The notes under the pieces were generated by a model. That model was not told the DNA's origin and searched no databases. It worked only from the letters and a program-made list of their open reading frames with translations. This document shows positions 32,788 to 41,624 of a stretch of DNA of 64,000 bases, one piece after another (position 1 is the first letter of the stretch; each line of letters opens with the position of its first letter). Origin of the DNA: Pseudomonadota bacterium (GTDB lineage: Bacteria > Pseudomonadota > Gammaproteobacteria > Acidithiobacillales > Acidithiobacillaceae); the NCBI GenBank assembly GCA_021821885.1, contig JAKARO010000008.1, forward strand, positions 1 through 64,000, read 5' to 3'. The position numbers were made by a program, and so were the translations under genes.

Positions 32788-33936
32788 ATGCGGCGAGGGA
32801 CAGTGGCGCTGTTTGCGGCCGGCTTTCTGCAGGGGGCGTCCTTTGTCCTTGTCCCGGCCCTCGGCACCATCCTCCGCAGCGCTCCGTATGGCATGGGCAA
32901 CACGACCTACGGGATACTCTATTTTCCGGAAATTGCCGGTGCGGTGCTTGCAGCCCTCAGCGCGGGTGCCCTCTACCGGAGGGTGGGATCCGGGGGGCTT
33001 TTCCGTCTGGGCGCCAGCAGCAACGCCGTGGCCATGGTCCTTCTGGTACTGGTGTCCTTTTCCGGGTCGCTGGCTTTCTTTCTGCTGCTCGGAGAAACGC
33101 TCATGCTGGGTATCGGCTTTGGGTTGACCAATGCCGCCATCAACCGTGGTGCCTCACTGCTCTTTCCCGGAAGTGCGGCGGCTGCGGTGACACTGCTGAA
33201 TGCGGTCATTGGCGGGGCAACCGCCGTGTCGCCGATGATCCTGGATGGCCTGCAGGTCTGGCTATCCTGGGCTCTCTGGCCGGCGGCCCTGCTTCTTGGG
33301 TGGCTGGTTCTCCTTGCGGTGCCCCAGGCCATGGAGGCGGTGCGCAGCGAACTGGGCGGGCTTCGTGCCTGGAAACTGTCCATGCTCCCTTTTGCCCTGG
33401 CCGTTCTGGTATACGCCATCTGTGAGGGCAGTTTCGGCAGCTGGGCCAATGTGCTGGTGAGTGTCGACCACCATCTGCCGGCGGCAGATGGTGGCCTCGC
33501 CCTTTCCCTGTTCTGGGGCGGGATGACGGCGGCCCGCTTTGTCCTTGGTGCCCTTCCAGGTTCCTGGGTCCCCCGCCGCCCCATATATCTGGCGGCCCCC
33601 GGCGTGATGGCGGTCTGCTTCCTGCTGCTCCCCCATTTTTATGGAGCTGTCGCCCTTCTGGCCCTTTTTGCCGCGGCAGGGGCTGCCTGTGGCATTTTTT
33701 ACCCCTACAGCATGGCCTATGGGGTTGCCAGCCATGGCGCGGAAGGGACACAGATGGCAGGACTGCTCGTTGGTGCCCTGATGGTCGGGGAAGGCATCGG
33801 CTCCACTGGCCTGGGTCTGTTGCAGCAGTATGTCTCCCTGAACCGGATATACACCTTTTCTGCTCTTTGGGCCCTACCCCTCATCTGGCTGGCCTGGCGC
33901 AACAGCCATTCTTCACAGGCAGGGCGGCAGGTCTGA
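32788..33936 (+). CDS. MFS transporter
   Basis: 382 residues, about 12 membrane helices, major facilitator fold similar to sugar permeases of the FucP-like type (GMGNTTYGILYFPEIAGAVLA, GFGLTNAAINRGASLLFP). It starts one base after the GMC stop and ends 24 bases inside the convergent antiporter gene. Position in the glucoamylase-SDR-GMC operon suggests import or export of a sugar or sugar acid; direction and substrate are not readable. Confidence 0.8.
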   Translation: MRRGTVALFAAGFLQGASFVLVPALGTILRSAPYGMGNTTYGILYFPEIAGAVLAALSAGALYRRVGSGGLFRLGASSNAVAMVLLVLVSFSGSLAFFLLLGETLMLGIGFGLTNAAINRGASLLFPGSAAAAVTLLNAVIGGATAVSPMILDGLQVWLSWALWPAALLLGWLVLLAVPQAMEAVRSELGGLRAWKLSMLPFALAVLVYAICEGSFGSWANVLVSVDHHLPAADGGLALSLFWGGMTAARFVLGALPGSWVPRRPIYLAAPGVMAVCFLLLPHFYGAVALLALFAAAGAACGIFYPYSMAYGVASHGAEGTQMAGLLVGALMVGEGIGSTGLGLLQQYVSLNRIYTFSALWALPLIWLAWRNSHSSQAGRQV

Positions 33937-35835
33937 CCCGCCCTCTGCATGTGGAGGAGATTGGCCATCGCCGGGATGCATTGTCCCATGGTGCATCCCG
34001 GGCAGTGGCCCGCCCCTGGCCGCGACCAGCGACATCACCTTGTCGCCCGGGACCGGGATGGTCTCTTCCGCCTGGATTCCGGACACGAACGCCAGCAGCT
34101 TTTCCTCCCGCAAGACAAAAAGGGGCAGAAAACCTGTCCCGGAAAACTGCCGGCGATAGTCTTCCCAGGTGAATTGTGGGGTGATGCTGGTGATTTTGAC
34201 GGTCCAGCCCTTATCAATGCGGGCAAGGAGCTCCGCCGCGGTCGCCCCGGCGGAAAACAGGCTGTTCTGGCGGTGACGGCGGGCTATGCGAAGGCGTGCA
34301 CTTTTTTCCCGGTGGCTGCCATCGGAAAGGGTGTATACCGCGCGATAGCCGAATTCCGGGGCATACCGGAGTGTGGCGATGAGATTGCGCGCCGGATCGG
34401 ACGAGAGGGCAAGCAGGTACCCGAACCCGTCCAGACCCAGCTTTCTGTCCGCGGCTTCGGAAACAGGGGAACCAAAGAATGTCCTGATGCCCAGCATGCG
34501 CGCCTGCTGCAGCTGGCGGAAATCGTCGTTGATGAGCAGGGGATGGAAACCCCACTTCTGCAGTTTGTCCGCAACGGCAATGGCAAAAGGATTGGCACCG
34601 ATAATCAGCACGCCGCGGGGACTGGTTTCTGCCACGCCCAGCAGAAGTGCAAGCGGGCGTGTGCTGAAACTCGCACTCAGCACGGTTAGCAGGATCACCG
34701 CGAAGGTCAGGGGGACAAAAAGGCTGGCCTGTGGATACCCGTGGGCTTCCAGCTGGATGGCGTAAATGGGGGCGCCGGCTGCCGCGACAATGCCCCTGGG
34801 CGCGACCCACGCTGTCAGGAAACGCTCACGCCAGTTCATTTCCCGGCCATCGCTGGCGAGGAGTACCTTGACAGGCTGGGCCACAAGCTGGATGGCAAGA
34901 AAGATGGCCAGACCCCAGGGAAGTACTTCTTCCAGGGCTTCCAGCTGCAGACGTGCGGCGAGCAGCAGGAAAAGCAGGGAAATGAGCAGAATGGACAGGC
35001 TCTCCTTGAAGTTCAGGATGTTGTCGAGAGGGACGTCCTGCATGTTGGCCAGCCAGATGCCCATCAGGGTCACGGCCAGCAGCCCGGAATCCACGGCCAC
35101 GCTGTTGGCAGCGGCGAAGACCATGAATACGGTTCCCAGGGCTACGACCCCATGCAGGTAGTCGGGAATGGCCCGCTTGCGCAGGAGCCAGCCCAGTCCA
35201 TAGCCGCCGGTGAAACCCGTGACAAAACCGGTAGCTATGGCACGCAGAAAAATTTCCACGGTGGAAGACAGCGCGCTGCCGCCGTGGCGGGAAACAATGC
35301 CCTCAAAAACCAGGACAGAAAGCAGGGCACCTATGGGATCCAGCAGGATGCCTTCCCACTGCAGGACGTTGCGGATCCGCTCGTTCGGGCGGGCTGCACG
35401 GAGGATGGGACCGATGACCGTGGGGCCGGAAACGACGATGACGGCGCCGAACAGAACCGACATGGGCCAGCGGAATCCGGTGATCCAGTGGGTGGCGACT
35501 GCGAGGATCAGCCAGCTGCTGATTGCTCCGAGGCCGACGATGCGGCGCACGACCCTGCCCAGTTTTCCCAGTTCCTTCAGCTTGAGATTGAGAGCGCCTT
35601 CAAAAAGAATGACCGCGACGGCCAGTGACACTCCCGGAAACAGCAGGGCGCCAAAGAGCTTACCCGGATGGAGAATGCCCAGGACCGGCCCGGAGAGAAT
35701 CCCAAGGCCCAAAAGAAAGAGGATGGCCGGCAGCTTGAGCCGCCAGGCCAGCCACTGGCTGGCAGCCCCAAGAATGATCAGGGCTGCCAGGATCAGCATG
35801 ACATCCATAGGCCAGATTCCCTGTGGTTGGTCCAT
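33913..35835 (-). CDS. Sodium/proton antiporter with C-terminal TrkA-N domain
   Basis: 640 residues. About 12 helices of the CPA1 NhaP-type exchanger come first (LPAILFLLGLGILSGPVLG, VSLAVAVILFEGALNL, VVSGPTVIGPIL, with the ion-binding Asp probably in LLDPIGALL), then a NAD-binding regulatory domain (RGVLIIGANPFAIAVADKLQ). It exports Na+ or K+ in exchange for protons and contributes to pH and salt balance. A TTG one codon earlier is possible; the ATG is preferred. It overlaps the MFS gene tail to tail by 24 bases. Confidence 0.88.
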   Translation of the reverse strand: MDQPQGIWPMDVMLILAALIILGAASQWLAWRLKLPAILFLLGLGILSGPVLGILHPGKLFGALLFPGVSLAVAVILFEGALNLKLKELGKLGRVVRRIVGLGAISSWLILAVATHWITGFRWPMSVLFGAVIVVSGPTVIGPILRAARPNERIRNVLQWEGILLDPIGALLSVLVFEGIVSRHGGSALSSTVEIFLRAIATGFVTGFTGGYGLGWLLRKRAIPDYLHGVVALGTVFMVFAAANSVAVDSGLLAVTLMGIWLANMQDVPLDNILNFKESLSILLISLLFLLLAARLQLEALEEVLPWGLAIFLAIQLVAQPVKVLLASDGREMNWRERFLTAWVAPRGIVAAAGAPIYAIQLEAHGYPQASLFVPLTFAVILLTVLSASFSTRPLALLLGVAETSPRGVLIIGANPFAIAVADKLQKWGFHPLLINDDFRQLQQARMLGIRTFFGSPVSEAADRKLGLDGFGYLLALSSDPARNLIATLRYAPEFGYRAVYTLSDGSHREKSARLRIARRHRQNSLFSAGATAAELLARIDKGWTVKITSITPQFTWEDYRRQFSGTGFLPLFVLREEKLLAFVSGIQAEETIPVPGDKVMSLVAARGGPLPGMHHGTMHPGDGQSPPHAEGGSDLPPCL

Positions 35836-36302
35836 CAAGTATAGTCAACGGCCCCGGCCTTTAGGCCGGCCTCCATTGCGGTTGCGCATGCCTTGGCTGG
35901 TGTGCGGCATGGGCCCCGTTGCCGGACGGTTCAGCGCCTGGGCACCGCTCCGTTCTCCTGCAAGTATTTGCAATATGGCTTTGCCGCCAGGGCTTCTGCC
36001 CGGAGAATTTCTGGGCCGCCGGAGGAATTCTGGATGCCGAACCGGGCTGCCGGCTATTGCCGGTTGGCTGGGCTCCACGGAATCACCGGCCCAGGGGCTG
36101 GCAGCCCGCCACCAGAGCCGGTTACGGGAAACCGCTGGCGTACACCGAAAAAAGGATGGCTATCCCACCAGAAGCCGGGAGATCCTCTCCCTGTGGACGC
36201 TTGCCCAACGTCCGGCAGGAAAGGCGGAGAAGCCAGCCCACGAGCCGTGGTCCAGGCCGGATCCTGAAAGGCAGCGGACCATCCGCTGTACACGCTGCCT
36301 GC
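35836..36302. other. Intergenic region with a perfect hairpin
   Basis: There is no credible gene in these 467 bases. Just upstream of the antiporter start, GTCAAC is followed by a perfect stem, CCGGCC/GGCCGG, within 35854-35869. This layout, GTCAAC then a G/C stem, recalls the ends of IS200/IS605-type elements and the IscB element boundary at 3526-3535. It may be a relic terminus or simply a terminator. The rest shows nothing I recognise. Confidence 0.35.
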
Positions 36303-37208
36303 TCAGGCGTGACAGGTTTGCGAAAGCGGCGCCAGAACCCCGCCCCACTGCTGGTGGAGCGCACAGCTGCGGAACCACCCCGGTACCTCTTCCGCAGGCA
36401 TGGGCCGTGCAATCGCATAGCCCTGCAGTCTGGCACATGCCATCTGGGAAAGCAGCGATACCTGGCTGGGGCTCTCCACACCCGCGGCCACCATTTCCAG
36501 GCCAGCCATCCGCCCGGTATCCACCATGCCGGAAACAATCGCATGACTCCGTGGATCATGGGGCATCTCGCGGACAAAGCTCCGGTCTATCTTGACCGTT
36601 TCTGCTGGCAGCTTCTGCAGCCAGGTGAGTGGGGCGTTCCCCGTACCAAAATCGTCGAGGGCTACGCCGACCCCCAGTCTGCCACACGCCAGAAGAGCCT
36701 GTTTTGTGCGCTGGAAATCCAGCATTGGTGCCGTTTCCGTAATTTCGACCATCAGCCGGGAAGGTGGAATCTCGGGATGGGCGTTCAGGGCCTCGCAAAG
36801 ATCCCCGGGGAAACCGGTCTCAAGGAGATGCCGCGGACCAATATTGACAGAGATCCGGAGATCCAGGCCCTGACGCTGCCAGAGCTCCGCCTGGGTCATT
36901 GCCATGTCCAGTACCAGGCGTCCAATCCTCTTCCCCAGCGTAGGATGGTCCAGGGAACGGGAAAATGCGGCCGGCAGAAGCACCCCGCGTTTCGGATGAT
37001 GCAGGCGGATCAGGGCCTCAACGCCAACAGGACCGCGCTCCAGATCGAGCACTGGCTGGTAATGCAGCAGCAGCATCTGTCCCGTGTCCAAAAGTTTTTC
37101 CTCTCTGGAGACTCTTCCTCTTCCGCGCGGCCTGGATCCATCCATCCTGTCCTGGCCTGGATTTCCTTTCTGGAGCAGGTTATAGATGATATCCGGAATT
37201 CTGCACAT
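36303..37208 (-). CDS. EAL-domain cyclic-di-GMP phosphodiesterase
   Basis: 301 residues from the longest start; an ATG at 37145 with AGGACAGG directly before it may be the true start and loses 21 residues. Catalytic residues are intact: EALIR (Glu64), Asn122 in SVNIGP, Glu155 in VEITE, Asp185/Asp186 in DDFGTG, Lys206 in VKIDRS, Glu245 in AAGVE, and Gln262 in LQGYAIARP. No sensory or GGDEF domain. This is the second stand-alone EAL protein in the window; the two are only distantly alike. Confidence 0.88.
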   Translation of the reverse strand: MCRIPDIIYNLLQKGNPGQDRMDGSRPRGRGRVSREEKLLDTGQMLLLHYQPVLDLERGPVGVEALIRLHHPKRGVLLPAAFSRSLDHPTLGKRIGRLVLDMAMTQAELWQRQGLDLRISVNIGPRHLLETGFPGDLCEALNAHPEIPPSRLMVEITETAPMLDFQRTKQALLACGRLGVGVALDDFGTGNAPLTWLQKLPAETVKIDRSFVREMPHDPRSHAIVSGMVDTGRMAGLEMVAAGVESPSQVSLLSQMACARLQGYAIARPMPAEEVPGWFRSCALHQQWGGVLAPLSQTCHA

Positions 37209-37401
37209 TTTTCACGGAGAAGGTGGGGCAGACCGGCTCCTGCCGTACTGCCACCCGTGCCCGTCCGGAGTTGCGGCCGGTGGAGAACCCGCCGGAAGTC
37301 GTGGGTCCGGGGGCCGAGGATGGGCAGGGGGTTCCCCCCTGGACTAGCCCTCTCTGCCGGACATGTGGTATAAAGGCCCCCTTTTTCAGGGGGATACTGC
37401 A

Positions 37402-37638
37402 ATGTCCAGAGTTTGCAAGGTCACGGGCAAGAAGCCCATGGCAGGAAACAATGTTTCTCATGCCAACAACAAGACCCGGCGGCGTTTTCTGCCCAATCTC
37501 CAGTACCACCGTTTCTGGGTGGAGAGCGAGAAAAGGTGGGTACGCCTGAGGGTGAGTACCCAGGGAATCCGTACCATTGACAAGAAGGGGATTGACGCCG
37601 TTCTTGCCGAACTTCGCGCTGCTGGCGAGAAAATCTGA
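37402..37638 (+). CDS. rpmB: 50S ribosomal protein L28
   Basis: 78 residues, the full length of L28 ([40 protein letters not shown]). Component of the large ribosomal subunit. A C5/G5 hairpin (ccccctttttcaggggg, 37377-37393) lies just before the start and may be a leader or regulatory structure. It is followed by rpmG after 11 bases. Confidence 0.95.
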   Translation: MSRVCKVTGKKPMAGNNVSHANNKTRRRFLPNLQYHRFWVESEKRWVRLRVSTQGIRTIDKKGIDAVLAELRAAGEKI

Positions 37639-37649
37639 GGAGATGCTCC

Positions 37650-37805
37650 ATGCGTGACAAGATCAAGCTGGTTTCTACTGCGGGTACCGGGCACTTCTAT
37701 ACGACGACCAAAAACAAGAAGACCACACCCGACAAGCTCGAATTCATGAAGTACGATCCCAAGGCCCGCAAGCACGTGGCCTATCGGGAAGACAAGATCA
37801 AGTAA
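37650..37805 (+). CDS. rpmG: 50S ribosomal protein L33
   Basis: 51 residues beginning [20 protein letters not shown] and ending [11 protein letters not shown], a standard bacterial L33. The zinc-type cysteines are absent, as in the C-minus form. The ATG at 37650 lies ten bases after a GAGGAG. The rpmB-rpmG pair is a conserved two-gene operon. Confidence 0.95.
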   Translation: MRDKIKLVSTAGTGHFYTTTKNKKTTPDKLEFMKYDPKARKHVAYREDKIK

Positions 37806-37815
37806 CAGCCTGTCC

Positions 37816-37842
37816 CCTGCCTCCTTTGCCAAAGAGGGCAGG
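37816..37842 (+). terminator. Possible terminator after rpmG
   Basis: CCTGCC and GGCAGG flank an inner CTTTG/CAAAG pairing, forming a hairpin 11 bases after the rpmG stop. No clear T-run follows, so it is either a weak terminator or an mRNA-stabilising end. It separates the ribosomal pair from the CIRCE-controlled promoter. Confidence 0.4.
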
Positions 37843-37855
37843 CTCTGCTAGCTTA

Positions 37856-37882
37856 TTGGCGCTCCCGGATGTGGAGTGCTAA
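37856..37882 (+). promoter_or_regulatory. CIRCE operator upstream of hrcA
   Basis: TTGGCGCTC-N9-GAGTGCTAA. The right arm is a perfect match to the CIRCE consensus TTAGCACTC-N9-GAGTGCTAA, the spacer is exactly nine, and the left arm has two substitutions. HrcA binds this dyad and represses the downstream heat-shock genes. It lies 62 bases before the hrcA start. Confidence 0.88.
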
Positions 37883-37944
37883 CGCTCTGCCGTGCCTCCC
37901 GTACGGGGAGAATTGGGTTTCTTTGGCGGAATTCAGGGGCGGGT

Positions 37945-38991
37945 ATGGATGCGCGTGCAAGGCATCTGCTCAGGTCGCTCATCGAGCAGCATATCAGTAG
38001 TGGACATCCTGTGGGCAGCCGCCAGCTGGCCCGCGATGCGGGCCTGCAGATCAGCCCTGCGACGGTACGCAATGTTATTGCCGAGCTCGAGGAAGAGGGC
38101 TATGTCATGGCCCCGCATACCTCGGCCGGGCGGGTGCCGACCCGGTTTGGATACCGGTTTTTTGTGGACTCCCTTCTGAGGGTGGTGCCCCTTCCCGAAT
38201 CTTCCTCCCGTTTTCTGCTGCAGCGTATCGGTGCGCGTATCCCGGATGCCGATGAGGTGCTGCACGCGGCTACCGAGGTGCTTTCCGAGCTCACGCGCAT
38301 GGTCGGGTTCATCCGGGTTCCGCGCCGGGCGACAAGGGCACTGCGCCATGTGGATTTCATTGCCCTGCGCGAGCGCGAGGTTCTGGCCATTTTTGTGACG
38401 GACAAGGGGGATGTGGAAAACCGCCTGATCCGTCTGGAAACGCCCCTGTCCCCGGCTACCATCACCCAGGCGGCCAACTATTTCAACGAGTGCTATGGTG
38501 GACGCTCCCTCCAGGAGGTCATGGGTGGTCTGGAAGAGGATCTGCGCCAGTCCCGCAGCGAAATGGAGCGCATCCTCCGCAGCGCCATGGAGCTGGGGCA
38601 GGAAATGCTGGCGGCCGACCAGGAGAGGATGCTTTTTGAAGGGGAGTTCCAGCTGCTGGATCTCCCGGATTTCACCGGAAGTGACCGTCTCCGCGAGCTT
38701 TTTTCCGCCGTTCGGCAGAAGCGGGAACTGGTGCTGCTGCTGGACCAGACCATGCGGGGCAGCGACGTCCGGCTGTTTATCGGCGAGGAGTCGGGGTTTG
38801 CCCCCCTGAGTGATTTCAGTGTGGTTTCGGCACCGTACCAGATGGATGGTGAACCGGTCGGCGTCATCGGCGTCATCGGTCCCATGCGCATGCCCTACCA
38901 GGACATCATACCCCTGGTGGACGGCGTGGCCCGCCTTCTGGGCCAGGCTCTGTCGCAGGAAGATAGCGCCACACTTGAAAAGATCTTCTGA
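37945..38991 (+). CDS. hrcA: Heat-inducible transcription repressor HrcA
   Basis: 348 residues. N-terminal winged helix (RARHLLRSLIEQHISSGHPV, LQISPATVRNVIAELEEEGY) followed by the GAF-like HrcA domain (SAPYQMDGEPVGVIGVIGP). It represses transcription from CIRCE sites and is itself stabilised by GroEL. It starts just downstream of a CIRCE site, so it is autoregulated. First gene of the run hrcA-grpE-dnaK-dnaJ. Confidence 0.95.
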   Translation: MDARARHLLRSLIEQHISSGHPVGSRQLARDAGLQISPATVRNVIAELEEEGYVMAPHTSAGRVPTRFGYRFFVDSLLRVVPLPESSSRFLLQRIGARIPDADEVLHAATEVLSELTRMVGFIRVPRRATRALRHVDFIALREREVLAIFVTDKGDVENRLIRLETPLSPATITQAANYFNECYGGRSLQEVMGGLEEDLRQSRSEMERILRSAMELGQEMLAADQERMLFEGEFQLLDLPDFTGSDRLRELFSAVRQKRELVLLLDQTMRGSDVRLFIGEESGFAPLSDFSVVSAPYQMDGEPVGVIGVIGPMRMPYQDIIPLVDGVARLLGQALSQEDSATLEKIF

Positions 38992-39036
38992 CCCCCCCAT
39001 ATCGAGGCTAGTCAACGGTTAAGGAAGCGCTGAGAC

Positions 39037-39591
39037 ATGAGTGACGTAGACAATACCGAACCGCAGGAACCCGGGGCTGGTGCTGCTCCCGGAGAAGGCT
39101 CCTCCTCCCGGCCCACCGAAAGCGGTCCGGACCTCGAGGAACAGCTGGAGGGCGTGCGCAATGACTATCTGCGTGCTCTCGCGGATATGGAAAACCTTCG
39201 CAGGCGTCATGAAAAGCAGATGGAGGATGCCCGCAACTATGCGGTCGAACGGTTTGCCCGTGACCTCCTTCCGGTGGTGGACAGTCTGGAAATGGCCCTG
39301 GGCACACCCGTTGCCGGAGAAGAGGCGGTGGCCCAGCTCCGGCAGGGTCTGGAAAATACCCTGAACCTTTTTTTCCAGACGCTGGGCAAGGCGGGCATCA
39401 CGGCGGTCGGGGTTGAAGAAGGGCGTTTTGACCCCCATCTGCACCAGGCCATCGCCATGGTTGAAAGTGATGGGCAGCCGAACCGGGTGCTGGCCGTTCA
39501 CCAGAAGGGCTACCTGATCCATGACCGCCTGCTCCGTCCCAGCATGGTCTCGGTTTCGAGGCCGGGCCAGGGTGGGCAGGCCTCGGGATAG
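39037..39591 (+). CDS. grpE: Nucleotide exchange factor GrpE
   Basis: 184 residues. An acidic disordered start, a long helix ([20 protein letters not shown]) and the beta-wing domain ([20 protein letters not shown]) define GrpE. It promotes ADP release from DnaK. It follows hrcA by 45 bases and precedes dnaK by 41, in the chaperone operon. Confidence 0.95.
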   Translation: MSDVDNTEPQEPGAGAAPGEGSSSRPTESGPDLEEQLEGVRNDYLRALADMENLRRRHEKQMEDARNYAVERFARDLLPVVDSLEMALGTPVAGEEAVAQLRQGLENTLNLFFQTLGKAGITAVGVEEGRFDPHLHQAIAMVESDGQPNRVLAVHQKGYLIHDRLLRPSMVSVSRPGQGGQASG

Positions 39592-39632
39592 GCGCGCACG
39601 ACAGGATTTTCAGAAATTCAAGGAGAGCAATA

Positions 39633-41555
39633 ATGGCAAAAGTTATCGGAATCGATCTGGGAACCACCAACTCCTGTGTTGCCGTCATGGAAGGCGACAA
39701 GGTGAAGGTTATCGAGAACAGTGAAGGCAAGCGGACAACCCCTTCGATCGTCGGATTTACTGAGGACGGGGAAATTCTGGTAGGCGAGGCGGCCAAACGG
39801 CAGGCGGTTACCAACCCGGAAAATACCGTCTACGAGGTAAAACGCCTGATTGGCCGGAAGTTTGATGATCCCGAGGTACAGAAGGACATGAAGCATGTCC
39901 CCTACCGGATCGCCAAGGCCGACAACGGCGATGCCTGGGTGGAGGTCCGTGGCAAAAGCTATTCTCCGCAGCAGATTTCGGCCTACATTCTCCAGAAAAT
40001 GAAAAAAACCGCAGAAGACTACCTCGGCGAAACCGTGGCCGAGGCAGTGATTACTGTGCCCGCCTATTTCAACGATGCCCAGAGGCAGGCGACCAAGGAT
40101 GCCGGCCGTATCGCCGGGCTGGAGGTCAAACGCATCATCAACGAGCCGACGGCGGCTGCGCTGGCCTTCGGCGAGGACAAGAATCCTGGGGACAGCAAGA
40201 TCGCCGTCTATGACCTCGGGGGTGGCACCTTCGACATTTCCATTATCGAAATTGCCGAGATGGAGGGAGAGCACCAGTTTGAGGTGCTTTCCACCAACGG
40301 AGACACGTTTCTCGGCGGCGGAGATTTCGACAGCCGGGTCATCAACTATCTGGCCGACTCCTTCAAGGCGGAATCCGGAATTGACCTGCGCGGTGACCGG
40401 CTGGCGATGCAGCGCCTCAAGGAAGCCGCGGAAAAGGCCAAGATTGAGCTTTCCTCTTCGGCACAGACCGATGTGAACCTGCCATTTATCACGGCAGACC
40501 AGTCGGGTCCCAAGCATCTCAACATGAAGGTGACCCGGGCCAAGCTCGAGACGCTGGTGGAAGATCTTATCGACCGGAGCATGGCCCCATGCCGGGTGGC
40601 CATGAAGGATGCGGAACTGTCTACCAGCCAGGTCACGGATGTGATTCTGGTTGGCGGGCAGACGCGGATGCCCAAGGTCCAGGATAAGGTCAAGGACTTT
40701 TTTGGCCGCGAACCCCGCAAGGATGTCAATCCCGACGAGGCGGTCGCCATTGGTGCGGCCGTTCAGGGAGCGGTGCTTTCCGGGGCGAAAAAAGATGTCC
40801 TGCTCATGGATGTAACCCCGCTTTCCCTGGGCATTGAGACCCTGGGGGGTGTGATGACCAAGCTGATCGAGAAGAATACGACCATTCCGACCCGCAAGTC
40901 CCAGGTCTTCTCGACGGCCGAGGACAACCAGTCTGCCGTGACCGTTCATGTGCTCCAGGGAGAGCGTGAGCTGGCGCGGGACAACAAGTCCCTGGCCCGC
41001 TTTGATCTGGCAGACCTCCCTGCGGCGCCGCGCGGCATGCCCCAGATTGAGGTGACCTTCGACATTGACGCGAATGGCATCCTGCACGTTTCAGCCAAGG
41101 ACATGCAGACCAACAAGGAGCAGTCCATCAAGATCACGGCAAGTTCCGGTCTCTCGGAAGCCGAGATCCAGCGCATGATCCAGGAGGCCGAGGCAAACGC
41201 GGCCGAAGATAAAAAAGCCCGGGCGCTGATCGAGGCCCGCAACGAGGCAGATGCCAGTCTTCATGGCGCACGCAAAGCGCTCGACGAACATGCTTCTGCG
41301 CCTGAAGGCGACCGGAACCGTGTCAGCGAGGCCATACAGGCCGTGGAGTCGGCAGTCAAGGGTGACGATGCCGAGGCGATAAAGGGGGCTGTGGCTACCC
41401 TGATGGCGGCGATGTCCACCCTGCTCCAGAGCGCTGCGGCGGCCGCTGCCCAGACCCAGGGCGCAGGGGGGGATGCCCGGGGAGGCGCCCATGGCGGCAG
41501 TTCGCGTCCGGATGATGTGGTGGAAGCGGAGTTCGAGGAAGTGGACAAGAAGTAG
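39633..41555 (+). CDS. dnaK: Chaperone DnaK (Hsp70)
   Basis: 640 residues, full length. ATPase signatures [16 protein letters not shown] (6-21), [15 protein letters not shown] (near 194) and [14 protein letters not shown] (near 335), a substrate-binding domain from about 390, and an Ala/Gly-rich tail ending EEVDKK. ATP-driven folding chaperone working with DnaJ and GrpE. GGAG precedes the ATG. Expression is presumably controlled by HrcA from the CIRCE promoter. Confidence 0.97.
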   Translation: MAKVIGIDLGTTNSCVAVMEGDKVKVIENSEGKRTTPSIVGFTEDGEILVGEAAKRQAVTNPENTVYEVKRLIGRKFDDPEVQKDMKHVPYRIAKADNGDAWVEVRGKSYSPQQISAYILQKMKKTAEDYLGETVAEAVITVPAYFNDAQRQATKDAGRIAGLEVKRIINEPTAAALAFGEDKNPGDSKIAVYDLGGGTFDISIIEIAEMEGEHQFEVLSTNGDTFLGGGDFDSRVINYLADSFKAESGIDLRGDRLAMQRLKEAAEKAKIELSSSAQTDVNLPFITADQSGPKHLNMKVTRAKLETLVEDLIDRSMAPCRVAMKDAELSTSQVTDVILVGGQTRMPKVQDKVKDFFGREPRKDVNPDEAVAIGAAVQGAVLSGAKKDVLLMDVTPLSLGIETLGGVMTKLIEKNTTIPTRKSQVFSTAEDNQSAVTVHVLQGERELARDNKSLARFDLADLPAAPRGMPQIEVTFDIDANGILHVSAKDMQTNKEQSIKITASSGLSEAEIQRMIQEAEANAAEDKKARALIEARNEADASLHGARKALDEHASAPEGDRNRVSEAIQAVESAVKGDDAEAIKGAVATLMAAMSTLLQSAAAAAAQTQGAGGDARGGAHGGSSRPDDVVEAEFEEVDKK

Positions 41556-41624
41556 GATTGGACCTGTATCGCGCAGAGCCAGGAGATTTCTCCTGGCCTT
41601 CGCCTGTTTTCTGGAAGAATATTG

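Noticed and set aside
36100-36600. Several frames opposite the second EAL gene and its downstream gap
   Set aside because: They mirror the codon pattern of the EAL gene or are Arg/Pro-rich without ribosome-binding sites.
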